Shown here piece by piece: positions 52,485 through 61,052 of a stretch of 64,000 nt of DNA. The position numbers and the translations under genes are program-made. Source of the DNA: Flavobacterium sp. UBA2787 (GTDB lineage Bacteria > Bacteroidota > Bacteroidia > Flavobacteriales > Flavobacteriaceae); contig DEHZ01000014.1 in the NCBI GenBank assembly GCA_002352205.1, forward strand, positions 24,702-88,701. The letters are read 5' to 3'. Position 1 is the first letter of the stretch; every line of letters begins with the position of its first letter. The notes below the pieces were generated by a model. It searched no databases. It was not told where the DNA came from and saw nothing but the letters and a program-made list of their open reading frames with translations.

Positions 52485-53132
52485 ATGAAAAAATCTATTC
52501 TGGTTTCTTTTTTATTGATTTCGATTGTGACTTTTTCTCAAAAGTTCACTAAAGAAGAACGTGATTTTATTTTGGAAGCCGATTCAACCCAAATGTTCAA
52601 AGTAATTCAGATAACTGAACCCAATGAATTGAAAATTTTGAAAGCAGTTTCAACCGATGTGAATCCTAAAGATAAATTAATTCCGATTGTAGCAAAACGA
52701 ATGCTTTTGGCAATGCAAAATCCTGAAAATCCCGGAATTGGTATTGCCGCTCCGCAAGTTGGGATTAATAGAAATTTATTTTGGGTGCAGCGATTAGACA
52801 AACCCGGCGAACCGTTTGAATTTTATATTAATACGAAAATTGTTTGGCGTTCCGATTTGTTGCGAAAAGGAATGGAAGGGTGTCTCTCTATTCCCGAAGA
52901 CCGAGGAGATGTATATCGAAATTATACCATCAAAGTCACTTATTTTGATTTAAAAGGAAATTTTAAAGAAGAAATAGTGGAAGGTTTTACAGCCGTTATT
53001 TTTCAACACGAAGAAGATCATTTAAACGGAATTTTGTTTACCGATAGAATTAGTGAACAAACCAATTGGGATGTTCAATCGATTAATAATGATGTGAATT
53101 TATTTTTGAAAAAGAAATTGAGACGCAACTAA
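52485..53132 (+). CDS. def: Peptide deformylase with a signal peptide
   Basis: The 215-residue protein has all three deformylase motifs, GIGIAAPQVG (84-93), EGCLS (131-135, Cys133) and QHEEDHLNG (174-182, His175 and His179), so the metal site is complete. Unlike normal cytoplasmic deformylase it starts with an apparent signal peptide (MKKSILVSFLLISIVTFSQ) plus about 45 extra residues, implying export. Formyl-methionine peptides are not expected in quantity outside the cytoplasm. The start at 52485 is one base past the glmM stop; the longer frame lies inside glmM. Confidence 0.88.
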   Translation: MKKSILVSFLLISIVTFSQKFTKEERDFILEADSTQMFKVIQITEPNELKILKAVSTDVNPKDKLIPIVAKRMLLAMQNPENPGIGIAAPQVGINRNLFWVQRLDKPGEPFEFYINTKIVWRSDLLRKGMEGCLSIPEDRGDVYRNYTIKVTYFDLKGNFKEEIVEGFTAVIFQHEEDHLNGILFTDRISEQTNWDVQSINNDVNLFLKKKLRRN

Positions 53133-53539
53133 TTTTCAAATTTAAAAAAGAAAAACACCACAGCAGCCCATTCTTTTCTGACTCCTTTAGCATAGCCAAT
53201 AGTAGAATAATTGTTGTTTTGAACGGTTCCATCATCCTTGATGTAGCCTAAAGTGGAATAGTTGTTATTTTGAACCGTTCCGTTTTCTTTCACATAACCA
53301 ACAGTAGAATAATTATTGTTTTGAATGGTTCCGTCGTTTTTGATGTAACCAATTGTTGAATAATTGCTGTTCTGAATTGTTCCGTTTTCTTTGATGTAGG
53401 CAACCGTTCTGTAATTTCTGTCCTGAATAGTTCCGTCGTTTTTAATATAGCCGGTTGTACCGTAATTGTTGTTTTGAATGGTTTGAGCATTACAAAATCC
53501 AAAACACATTAAGAAAAGTAAAATAGAGAATTTCATCAA
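53129..53539 (-). CDS. Secreted protein of tandem 17-residue beta repeats
   Basis: The 136-residue protein has a signal peptide (FSILLFLMCFGFCNAQ) and then about six tandem repeats of 17 residues, GTIQNNNYSTIGYIKND and variants, with KND and KEN units alternating, and a short hydrophobic end (WAAVVFFFFKFEN). It resembles the short five-fold beta-flower type proteins of Bacteroidota, recognised from memory. Function is unknown. It lies 2 nt after the propeller gene at 53542 and its stop overlaps the convergent deformylase stop by four bases. Confidence 0.75.
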   Translation of the reverse strand: MMKFSILLFLMCFGFCNAQTIQNNNYGTTGYIKNDGTIQDRNYRTVAYIKENGTIQNSNYSTIGYIKNDGTIQNNNYSTVGYVKENGTVQNNNYSTLGYIKDDGTVQNNNYSTIGYAKGVRKEWAAVVFFFFKFEN

Positions 53540-53541
53540 CT

Positions 53542-54471
53542 TTATTTTTTTTCGATTATTTCTTTCAACGAAACTTTATAAATTCTACTCAATCCATTTT
53601 GATACTTTTGAATTTCAGATTCAAATTCTTTTAAGTTTTGAAAGGATTTTGTGGTTGGAAGACTTCTTTTACTTGTAAAATATAATGTTTGTGTGAAAGC
53701 ATCATAAAACGGACAATAATCCATACTTTCAGAATTGAATTCCTTCAAGTTGAATGATTTTTTCCAATTGCCATCATTATCTTTAAAACTAATATATAAA
53801 TCGCCACTTCCCAAACCATCAGGCGAACCATAAATTGTATAAATCAAGAACGTTTCATCAGGAGAAATGTATGCATTGAATTCATACCCTTTACTATTAA
53901 TGCTTTCATCTAAACGAATCGGATTTTCATAATTTTTTCCATTCCAAACACTCATGAAAATATCATCTTTTCCCATTGATTTATCAGAATCAGAGGTGTA
54001 ATAAAGGTTTTTGTTGTTTGCCACGGTGGGATAAAATTCATCGGCAGTAGTGTTTATCGGACTTCCAACATTGATAGGAGCAGACCATTCACTTTTATTG
54101 TTTTTTCGTTCCACATACCAAATATCAAAATCTTTTGGCTCTCCATTTTCAGTCAGAGGTCGATTGGAAGCAAAATAAAGTTTCAATCCATCGATTGATA
54201 AAAAAGGTTCTAAATCTCTATATTTTCCGGTAAATGAAACTAATTCCGGTTTGCTCCATTGGTCTTTTACTTTTTTCATAAATGCAATGGCTGATAATTT
54301 TTCATTCGGACTCACTATTGAAAAGTAAGCTTCGTTTTGATTGGAAGAAATCGTAAAATCTCTTACGTGATGGTAGTTTGAAAGGAATTCAAAAGCCGGT
54401 TCAACCGAAATATTATTTTGCGATGAAGCAATTGAAGAAATGAAAAAAATAAAAAGCAGATATTTTGCCAT
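53542..54471 (-). CDS. Exported PD40/TolB-like beta-propeller protein
   Basis: The 309-residue protein has a signal peptide (YLLFIFFISSIASSQ) and WD40-like PD40 repeats: EPFLSIDGLKLYFASNRP, DEFYPTVANNKNLYYTSDSD, EFNAYISPDETFLIYT and DYCPFYDAFTQTLYFTSKR, spaced as propeller blades. The blades are typical of TolB or OmpA-associated sensors in this phylum; here no other domain is attached. It is co-transcribed with the beta-repeat protein 2 nt downstream. The ATG at 54471 is preferred to a GTG at 54492. Confidence 0.82.
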   Translation of the reverse strand: MAKYLLFIFFISSIASSQNNISVEPAFEFLSNYHHVRDFTISSNQNEAYFSIVSPNEKLSAIAFMKKVKDQWSKPELVSFTGKYRDLEPFLSIDGLKLYFASNRPLTENGEPKDFDIWYVERKNNKSEWSAPINVGSPINTTADEFYPTVANNKNLYYTSDSDKSMGKDDIFMSVWNGKNYENPIRLDESINSKGYEFNAYISPDETFLIYTIYGSPDGLGSGDLYISFKDNDGNWKKSFNLKEFNSESMDYCPFYDAFTQTLYFTSKRSLPTTKSFQNLKEFESEIQKYQNGLSRIYKVSLKEIIEKK

Positions 54472-54592
54472 CTTACGAAAATTTAAAAGCACTATTCAAA
54501 TATACTTTAATAGAAGAATAAAAAATCGACATTTTAATTATTTTAACAATACAAGCCATTTTTCATATTCGATAGAATTTACCAAAAAAATG

Positions 54593-54600
54593 TATCTTTG
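54593..54600 (+). promoter_or_regulatory. TAnnTTTG element of the aminotransferase gene
   Basis: TATCTTTG, 17 nt before the ATG at 54617. It rules out the upstream frame extension to 54440. Confidence 0.65.
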
Positions 54601-54616
54601 TCAAAACTCTTTTGTT

Positions 54617-56098
54617 ATGATTACTACGGAAATGACAACACAATTGGAATTGTATTTTCAACAATTTCGTGAAAATATAATCGGAATCAATCAGGAATTT
54701 GTTTCGCCTTTTGGCAAGCAAAAAATGGTTTATACTGATTGGACCGCCAGTGGAAGGTTATATCGTCCGATTGAAGAAAAATTGATGAATGAGTTTGGTC
54801 CGTATGTTGCTAACACACACACTGAAACAACGATTTCAGGAACGGCGATGACGATGGCTTATCATCAAGCGAGAAACATCATCAAAAAGCACGTGAATGC
54901 TAATGAAAATGATGTGTTGATTACCGATGGAACAGGAATGACAGGAGTTGTGAATAAATTTCAACGAATTTTAGGTTTACGTGTTTCTGAAAATCTAAAA
55001 GAGTTTACCGAAATTCCAAAAGCAATTAAACCAATTGTGTTTATTTCGCACATGGAACATCATTCCAATCAAACTTCCTGGCTGGAAACAATTGCTGATG
55101 TTGTCTTGATTCCTGCTGACTCAGAAGGGCTTTTTTGTATAAATGAATTTAAAAAATTAGTTGAACAATACAGCGATAGAAGTTTTAAAATTGCCTCAAT
55201 AACTTCTTGCTCTAACGTTACCGGAATTAAAACACCGTATCACGAAGTAGCTAAAATAATGCACCAAAATAATGGTGTTTGTTTCGTTGATTTTGCTTGT
55301 TCCGGACCTTATGTTGAGATTGATATGCATCCGGATAATGAGGGTTATTTAGATGCTATTTTCTTTTCTCCACATAAATTTTTAGGCGGACCGGGAACTT
55401 CAGGAGTTTTGGTTTTTAATAAAAATTTATACAAAAATAATGTTCCGGATTGTCCCGGAGGAGGAACTGTTTCTTGGACTAATCCGTGGGGCGGACATAA
55501 ATACATCGACAATATTGAAGATAGAGAAGATGGTGGTACTCCTGGTTTTTTACAAGTTATTAAAACCGCTTTAGCTATTCAGTTAAAGGAAAAAATGGGT
55601 ATTCAAAATATTCTTGATCGCGAGCATGAGTTGGTTGATTATGTTTTTGAACAACTTGAAAATGTTGAAAATTTATCCATCTTAGCCAATCAACATAAAG
55701 ATCGATTGGGTGTGATTTCGTTTTACATAAAAGATTTACATTTTAATTTAGGGGTTAAAATTCTAAATGATAAATTTGGAATTCAAACCCGCGGCGGTTG
55801 CAGCTGTGCAGGTACTTATGGACATTATTTGCTTCATGTGGACGAAGAAACATCCAATGAATTGGTTTGTCAAATTTCATCAGGAGATTTAATCAAAAAA
55901 CCGGGTTGGATTAGAATGTCTATTCATCCAACCACCACAACGGAAGAAATTAAATTTGTTTGTGAAAGTATCAAACAATTAGCCGAAAATCATATAACTT
56001 GGGCTGAGGATTATTTGTACGATGGAAAAACAAATAACTTCCGTCATAAAAATGATTTGGTTTTAGAAAAAGAGATGGTCAAAGGCTGGTTTCTTTGA
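54617..56098 (+). CDS. Class V aminotransferase (cysteine desulfurase-like)
   Basis: The 493-residue PLP enzyme has the fold-type I class V pattern, with CFVDFACSGPYVEIDMHP, the Schiff-base Lys in AIFFSPHKFLGGPGTSGVL, and RGGCSCAGTYGHYLL with a double Cys near the end, as in SufS/CsdA-like enzymes. It also has two unusual stretches: WTASGRLYRPIEEKLMNEFGPYVANTHTETT and a long C-terminal tail. The substrate is unknown; cysteine desulfuration is one option. No suf or isc genes are adjacent. It ends one base before a convergent acyltransferase gene. Confidence 0.88.
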   Translation: MITTEMTTQLELYFQQFRENIIGINQEFVSPFGKQKMVYTDWTASGRLYRPIEEKLMNEFGPYVANTHTETTISGTAMTMAYHQARNIIKKHVNANENDVLITDGTGMTGVVNKFQRILGLRVSENLKEFTEIPKAIKPIVFISHMEHHSNQTSWLETIADVVLIPADSEGLFCINEFKKLVEQYSDRSFKIASITSCSNVTGIKTPYHEVAKIMHQNNGVCFVDFACSGPYVEIDMHPDNEGYLDAIFFSPHKFLGGPGTSGVLVFNKNLYKNNVPDCPGGGTVSWTNPWGGHKYIDNIEDREDGGTPGFLQVIKTALAIQLKEKMGIQNILDREHELVDYVFEQLENVENLSILANQHKDRLGVISFYIKDLHFNLGVKILNDKFGIQTRGGCSCAGTYGHYLLHVDEETSNELVCQISSGDLIKKPGWIRMSIHPTTTTEEIKFVCESIKQLAENHITWAEDYLYDGKTNNFRHKNDLVLEKEMVKGWFL

Positions 56099-56099
56099 T

Positions 56100-56969
56100 C
56101 TATTTTATGAGTTTAAATCGTTTGTGCGTCCACAAATAATATTCCGGAGCTTCTAAAATAAGATCTTCCAACTTTTTCATGAATAAATCTGTTAACTCAT
56201 AATCAGGCACACTTTTTGGATTATCCGAGAGAATTTCTAACTCGGCCTCATAAAAACCACGTTTTATTTTTCTAATTCGCATAAAAACGATATTCATGTC
56301 AAATCGTTTCGAAAGCATTTCGGCTCCCGTTTGAAGTGGGGTTGAAGTTCCAAAAAAAATACCCCAATGAAATGCTTTTGTTGGTTTTGGAGATTGATCA
56401 CTGGCAAAACCATAAATCCCTAAATGTCCTTTTTTAAAGTTTTCTTCGATGGTTGGAATCGTTTCTTTGGTTGTAATTAAAGTTGCACCAAATTTTGATC
56501 GTATGTCACGCACCAATTTATCAAAATAACTATTTGCAATTTTCTTATAAATGGCATAACCTTGAAAACTAAAACTTTTATTCATCGAAATCGACCATTC
56601 ATAACTGGCGTAATGTCCAGTCATGATAGCTATGCTTTTTCCTTTTGTTTCTAATTCTTTGATTACTTCGATGTTTTTGGTAATGAAACGCTTATTCATT
56701 TCTTTATCTGAAATGGTTAGTGTTTTAATCATTTCTAAAAACAAATCACACAAATGATGATATGATTTTTTTTCAATAACCAAACGCTCTTTATCGGTCA
56801 AATGAGGTAATGAAATTAAAAGATTTTTTCGTACAGTATTTTTTCTATATCCAACAATGTAATACATAATTACGAATAAAAAGTCTGATAATAAATACAA
56901 TAATCGAAAAGGAAGCATGGAAATCATCCAAAGCAGGGGGTAAATCAGAATAAAAGCGATGAATTGCAT
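56100..56969 (-). CDS. LpxL/HtrB-type lysophospholipid acyltransferase
   Basis: The 289-residue protein has an N-terminal membrane segment (FIAFILIYPLLWMISMLPFRLLYLL) and the acyltransferase motif TGHYASYEW (His with Glu five residues later). SDQSPKPTKAFHWGIFFGTSTPLQTGAE follows, typical of late lipid A acyltransferases. In this phylum the acceptor may be lipid A or another glycolipid. The ATG at 56969 lies 14 nt after a TATATTTG promoter element, so the longer frame is rejected. Confidence 0.9.
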   Translation of the reverse strand: MQFIAFILIYPLLWMISMLPFRLLYLLSDFLFVIMYYIVGYRKNTVRKNLLISLPHLTDKERLVIEKKSYHHLCDLFLEMIKTLTISDKEMNKRFITKNIEVIKELETKGKSIAIMTGHYASYEWSISMNKSFSFQGYAIYKKIANSYFDKLVRDIRSKFGATLITTKETIPTIEENFKKGHLGIYGFASDQSPKPTKAFHWGIFFGTSTPLQTGAEMLSKRFDMNIVFMRIRKIKRGFYEAELEILSDNPKSVPDYELTDLFMKKLEDLILEAPEYYLWTHKRFKLIK

Positions 56970-56983
56970 GCTAAAAATTTTTG

Positions 56984-56991
56984 CAAATATA
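56984..56991 (-). promoter_or_regulatory. TAnnTTTG element of the acyltransferase gene
   Basis: The minus strand reads TATATTTG, 14 nt before the ATG at 56969. Confidence 0.6.
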
Positions 56992-57072
56992 CAGCAATTT
57001 CCAGTTTTATAAATCAAGGTTTAACAAATGGTAAAGAAACAATTGTTATTTTTACAGTTCTAAAAATTTAGT

Positions 57073-57714
57073 ATGAGTATTGCCTTAATTGTCATTATCG
57101 TTGCCAATGCTTTAATTAGTTTTAAAGCATTTGATGATCAGTTTTTTTTCAGAAAATATGAGTTTCACATTGGTAGCATTCGTTCGGGTGAACATCTTCG
57201 AATGATTACGTCTGCTTTTTTACATGTGGATATTGGTCATTTAGCTTTTAACATGTTAACCTTGTATTTTTTTGCACCAACAGTCATTGCTTTTTTAGGA
57301 GTACCTTCGTTTTTAATGGTTTATTTTGGAAGTTTGCTGTGTGGGAGCTTATTGACTTTGCAATTTCATAAAAATGAGTATCATTACCGTGCAGTAGGAG
57401 CTTCTGGAGCTGTGACAGGGATTTTGTATGCAGCTATATTGCTTAGACCGGATATGAATTTGTATTTGTTTTTTATCCCAATTCCAATTCCGGCTTATAT
57501 TTTTGGAATTGGCTATTTGCTTTATTCTATTTATGGAATGAAATCCAGAAAAGACAACATCGGTCATACAGCACATTTTGGCGGAGCGATTGGAGGCTAT
57601 TTGATTACACTTTCCAAAGAACCGCAAATGCTAACAGAAAATACGTTGATGGTAATTCTTTTGGCAATTCCGATTATTATTCTTTTTGTCTTGACTAAAA
57701 TGGGAAAAATTTAA
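57073..57714 (+). CDS. Rhomboid-family intramembrane serine protease
   Basis: The 213-residue protein has six membrane helices, with the conserved HIGSIRSGEHLRMITSAFLHVDIGHLAFNM region, the catalytic Ser in GASGAVTGILY and the catalytic His in HTAHFGGAIGGY. A complete Ser-His dyad predicts an active protease cutting membrane-embedded substrates, which are unknown. It is a single gene, divergent from the acyltransferase. Confidence 0.94.
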   Translation: MSIALIVIIVANALISFKAFDDQFFFRKYEFHIGSIRSGEHLRMITSAFLHVDIGHLAFNMLTLYFFAPTVIAFLGVPSFLMVYFGSLLCGSLLTLQFHKNEYHYRAVGASGAVTGILYAAILLRPDMNLYLFFIPIPIPAYIFGIGYLLYSIYGMKSRKDNIGHTAHFGGAIGGYLITLSKEPQMLTENTLMVILLAIPIIILFVLTKMGKI

Positions 57715-57771
57715 AGAGAATAAATTTTGGCATACAAATTGAAATAGACCTTTAAAATAAATCAAAACAAA

Positions 57772-58458
57772 ATGAAAAAGTCAATTATTATCTTATTAAC
57801 GTTAGTCGCTACGTCAATGAATGCACAAGAAAACAAACTAGTTCCACAGATTTCCGTTTCCGGAGAAGGAAAAGTAAAAGTTGCTCCAGACCAAGTTGTC
57901 ATCAATTTAGGTGTTCAAAACACTGGTAAAGATGCAGCGGAAGTAAAAAAAATGAACGATGAAACAGTGGATAAAGTGGTGAAGTATATCAAAAAATTTG
58001 GAATTGCAACTTCCGATTTTCAAACCACTAATGTGAGCTTGTATAAATCGTATGATTATGAAAAAAAGAAACATAATTTTCAAGCTTCACAATCCATCAC
58101 AATTACTTTAAAAGATATCAAAAAATATGATGAATTAATGATGGGATTGGTTGATACAGGAATTAATAACATCAATGGTATTGAATTCAAATCATCTAAA
58201 TTAGAAGAGCATAAAGTTACGGCAAGAAAACAAGCTGTTTTGGATGCGAAGAAAAAAGCCGAAGATTTTGCTTCGGCCTTAAATCAAAAAGTAGGAAAAG
58301 CAATCTTGATTACGGATAATTCTCAACCGATGTATCAACCACCAATGTACAGAAATGTGATGATGAAAGCAGAAGCAATGGATTCTTCACAAGAAACACT
58401 GGCCATAGGAGAAATTGAGATTATAACCAACATAAATGTTAGTTTTCTTTTAGAATAA
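57772..58458 (+). CDS. SIMPL-domain (DUF541) exported protein
   Basis: The 228-residue protein has a signal peptide (MKKSIIILLTLVATSMNAQ) and the SIMPL pattern ISVSGEGKVKVAPDQVVINLGVQNTGKDAAEVKKMN, followed by ASQSITITLKDIKKYDELM and GIEFKSSK. The family forms oligomeric periplasmic assemblies; its role is unclear, with some links to oxidative stress. It is followed by a bidirectional terminator. Confidence 0.92.
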   Translation: MKKSIIILLTLVATSMNAQENKLVPQISVSGEGKVKVAPDQVVINLGVQNTGKDAAEVKKMNDETVDKVVKYIKKFGIATSDFQTTNVSLYKSYDYEKKKHNFQASQSITITLKDIKKYDELMMGLVDTGINNINGIEFKSSKLEEHKVTARKQAVLDAKKKAEDFASALNQKVGKAILITDNSQPMYQPPMYRNVMMKAEAMDSSQETLAIGEIEIITNINVSFLLE

Positions 58459-58477
58459 CTAATTAAAAATTAAATTT

Positions 58478-58513
58478 AAAAACCACGAATTCAATTGAGT
58501 TCGTGGTTTTTTT
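58478..58513. terminator. Bidirectional terminator between SIMPL and antiporter genes
   Basis: A 12-bp stem, AAAAACCACGAA / TTCGTGGTTTTT, with a loop of about ten bases and T-runs on both strands, between convergent genes. Confidence 0.92.
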
Positions 58514-58521
58514 ATGTAAAA

Positions 58522-60393
58522 TTATTCAGAAATTTGTTTTTTCAAAAGTTCACTATCCCACGCATGATCTGAGGCAGAAAAATTGATATGTAAATCATTT
58601 TTAAGCAACTGTTCTTGCATTTCAATTTCATCTTTCACGGTGGCTAAATAAGCCATTTTATCGTGTCGTTTAGCAGCTAACTTTCGAATGGCTGCTTCAT
58701 CATATTTGATAAATCGCTGTCCTTGACGTGTGGCAGAATATTTTCTGTGTCCCAATTGAGTCAAGGCATCAACACCCAAATGAACAGCGGTATAAAGTGT
58801 TTCACGATAAATTTTATCAACACCATGATCAATTAATTCATAGGCATCCACACGATTTCTGGCTCGGGTTAAAATATTTAAATGTGGAAAATGTTTACGT
58901 AAAATTTCAACCACACTCAGATTCACTTCAGGATTATCAATGGCGGCAATGAATATTTTGGCATCCTCGGCACCGGCTGCTTTTAATAATTCTAAACGAG
59001 TGGCATCGCCATAATATACTTTAAAACCCATTTTACGAAGTAAATCAACGCGATCTGAATCATTATCTAAAATAGTTGCACTTACTCCATTGGCACGTAA
59101 TAAACGTCCAATCGTGCTTCCGAAGTGTCCAAAACCGGCAATGATGACTTCGTTATGTTCATCAATCTCATCATGTTTTCTATTATCTTTTTCTTTTACT
59201 CCAAAATAAGGATCAATCCATTTTTCATTAATTAAAAGTAAAAAAGGAGTCGAAAGCATACTCAATGCAATAATCGCCATCATTTGATTGGCTAATATGT
59301 TTGGTAAAATATTCAATTGCATCGAAAAGCTAAGAATTACAAAACCAAATTCACCGGCTTGACTTAATCCAAACGAAAACAATAAGTTTTGGTCATTACT
59401 TTTTTTATAAAATTTCCCAATTCCGAAAAGCACAAAAAACTTAACCGCAGTAAAAATTGCTCCAAATACTAGAATAAAAATCGGATTATCAATAATTAAT
59501 TTAAAATTAATGGAAGCTCCAACACCAATAAAAAATAAACCTAACAATAATCCTTTAAACGGAGCAATGTCGCCTTCTAATTCATGTCGGAATTCAGAAT
59601 TGGCTAATACAACTCCGGCCAAAAATGCACCAAGAGCAGGGCTTAATCCCACCAATTGCATCAAATAGGAAACGGCTACAACCAATAATAAAGCAGATGC
59701 TGTGAACAATTCTTGCAAACGAGTTTTTGCAACCATTCTAAGAACCGGAATTACTATCAATCTTCCGCTAAAATATACTGCAATAATTGTCGCAGCAACT
59801 ATAAGTGTCTGAATCCAAGCATCAAAATCGGATATTAATGAGGAATGTAAATTCTCTGCTTCAACAGTACTTCCTGAAACCATTAGCGGAATAATCGCTA
59901 AAATTGGAATCACTGCAATGTCTTGAAAAAGTAAAACGGCAAAAGAAGATCTTCCCATCGAAGTTTGTGAAAGTCCTTTTTCTTTTAAAGTTTGTAAAAC
60001 TATAGCTGTCGAAGAAAGTGAAAGTGCCAAGGCTATCACAACTGTTGTCTGCCAAGACCAATCTAAAAATAGTTGGCAAAGTATAAATATGACAATTGCA
60101 CTTCCAATTAATTGCATAGAACCCATTCCAAGGATGAATTTTCGCATCTTCCAGAATTTATAGGGATCAAGTTCTAATCCGATAAGGAATAACATCATAA
60201 CCACACCAAACTCTGCAAAGTGCATGATGTCTTCGCCTTCGTTACCAATGAATCCTAAAACAAACGGACCGATAAAAATTCCGGCAAAAAGATAGCCTAA
60301 AATGGAACTTAATCCCAATTTCTTAGCTATCGGAACACAAACAATGGCCGAAGTTAAATAGATGATGGCTTGTATAAAAAATCCGTTATCCAT
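58522..60393 (-). CDS. Kef-type monovalent cation:proton antiporter (CPA2) with RCK domain
   Basis: The 623-residue protein has an N-terminal CPA2 exchanger domain of about 12-13 helices (FAEFGVVMMLFLIGLELDPYKFWKMR, LSSTAIVLQTL, GLSPALGAFLAGVVLANSEFRHELE) and a cytoplasmic RCK/TrkA-N domain with the nucleotide-binding GFGHFGSTIGRLL and an acidic ILDNDSDR. This is the KefB/KefC architecture for potassium efflux under electrophile stress. Its start overlaps the upstream oxidoreductase gene by 8 nt, as expected for a KefC-KefF pair. Confidence 0.94.
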   Translation of the reverse strand: MDNGFFIQAIIYLTSAIVCVPIAKKLGLSSILGYLFAGIFIGPFVLGFIGNEGEDIMHFAEFGVVMMLFLIGLELDPYKFWKMRKFILGMGSMQLIGSAIVIFILCQLFLDWSWQTTVVIALALSLSSTAIVLQTLKEKGLSQTSMGRSSFAVLLFQDIAVIPILAIIPLMVSGSTVEAENLHSSLISDFDAWIQTLIVAATIIAVYFSGRLIVIPVLRMVAKTRLQELFTASALLLVVAVSYLMQLVGLSPALGAFLAGVVLANSEFRHELEGDIAPFKGLLLGLFFIGVGASINFKLIIDNPIFILVFGAIFTAVKFFVLFGIGKFYKKSNDQNLLFSFGLSQAGEFGFVILSFSMQLNILPNILANQMMAIIALSMLSTPFLLLINEKWIDPYFGVKEKDNRKHDEIDEHNEVIIAGFGHFGSTIGRLLRANGVSATILDNDSDRVDLLRKMGFKVYYGDATRLELLKAAGAEDAKIFIAAIDNPEVNLSVVEILRKHFPHLNILTRARNRVDAYELIDHGVDKIYRETLYTAVHLGVDALTQLGHRKYSATRQGQRFIKYDEAAIRKLAAKRHDKMAYLATVKDEIEMQEQLLKNDLHINFSASDHAWDSELLKKQISE

Positions 60394-60997
60394 TTGATTT
60401 TATTTTTAAAAACCATTCATTCATGTAGAAATTACGATTGATTTCTTCGGAATTGATTTCGTTTTTGGTTAAAAAAAGTAATAATTCAGCATAGGTTTTA
60501 GCATGATTAAAAACTTCTTCTTCGTTCATTTTATGCGTACCGTGCACAACAAAAGGTGGCAAATAATTCATTTTGCAAACTTTTGCGGTTTGATTAAAAG
60601 GCTCTAATAGTTCAGGAATTGAGAAACGGTCTTTTCCCGTTGCACAATAGTTTTCCTTAGCTCCGCCGGTAGTTATTACTTGAAAAATTGATTTTCCGTT
60701 TAAGGCATTTCCGTTTTTACCGTAAGCCCAATCGTATTCTAAAACCATATCAATCCATTGTTTTAGTAATGGTGGACAACTATACCAATACATGGGATGA
60801 TGCCATATAATAATATCGTGTTTTTCCAATAAATTTTGCTCGTGTTTTACATTGATATCAAATTCAGGATATTCTTCATACAAATCATGAAAAGTAATGT
60901 GGTTTGAAAAAGGGATATGACGAACGAGCTCCTGATTGACAAACGATTTTTCAAACAGGGGATGAGCAAATAGAATTAAAATTTTGTTTTGTGGCAT
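60386..60997 (-). CDS. KefF/KefG-like NAD(P)H oxidoreductase
   Basis: The 203-residue flavodoxin-fold protein has the family start KILILFAHPLFEKSFVNQELV and the FMN and partner motifs IIWHHPMYWYSCPPLLKQWIDMVLEYDWAYG and ITTGGAKENY. In Escherichia coli such proteins are required partners that activate KefC or KefB. The 8-nt overlap with the antiporter gene supports the same job here. Confidence 0.93.
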   Translation of the reverse strand: MPQNKILILFAHPLFEKSFVNQELVRHIPFSNHITFHDLYEEYPEFDINVKHEQNLLEKHDIIIWHHPMYWYSCPPLLKQWIDMVLEYDWAYGKNGNALNGKSIFQVITTGGAKENYCATGKDRFSIPELLEPFNQTAKVCKMNYLPPFVVHGTHKMNEEEVFNHAKTYAELLLFLTKNEINSEEINRNFYMNEWFLKIKSNG

Positions 60998-61052
60998 GCT
61001 TTAAATCTACAGCTTTTTTTTGTAAAATGAGGTTTGTTTTTTTAAAATAAAA

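Noticed and set aside
53290-53502. 70-codon frame inside the beta-repeat gene
   Set aside because: It arises from the 51-nt repeats read in another frame. The -1 frame has the signal peptide and regular repeat.
54440-54616. Upstream extension of the class V aminotransferase
   Set aside because: A TATCTTTG promoter at 54593 lies inside the extension, which also overlaps the start of the divergent propeller gene.
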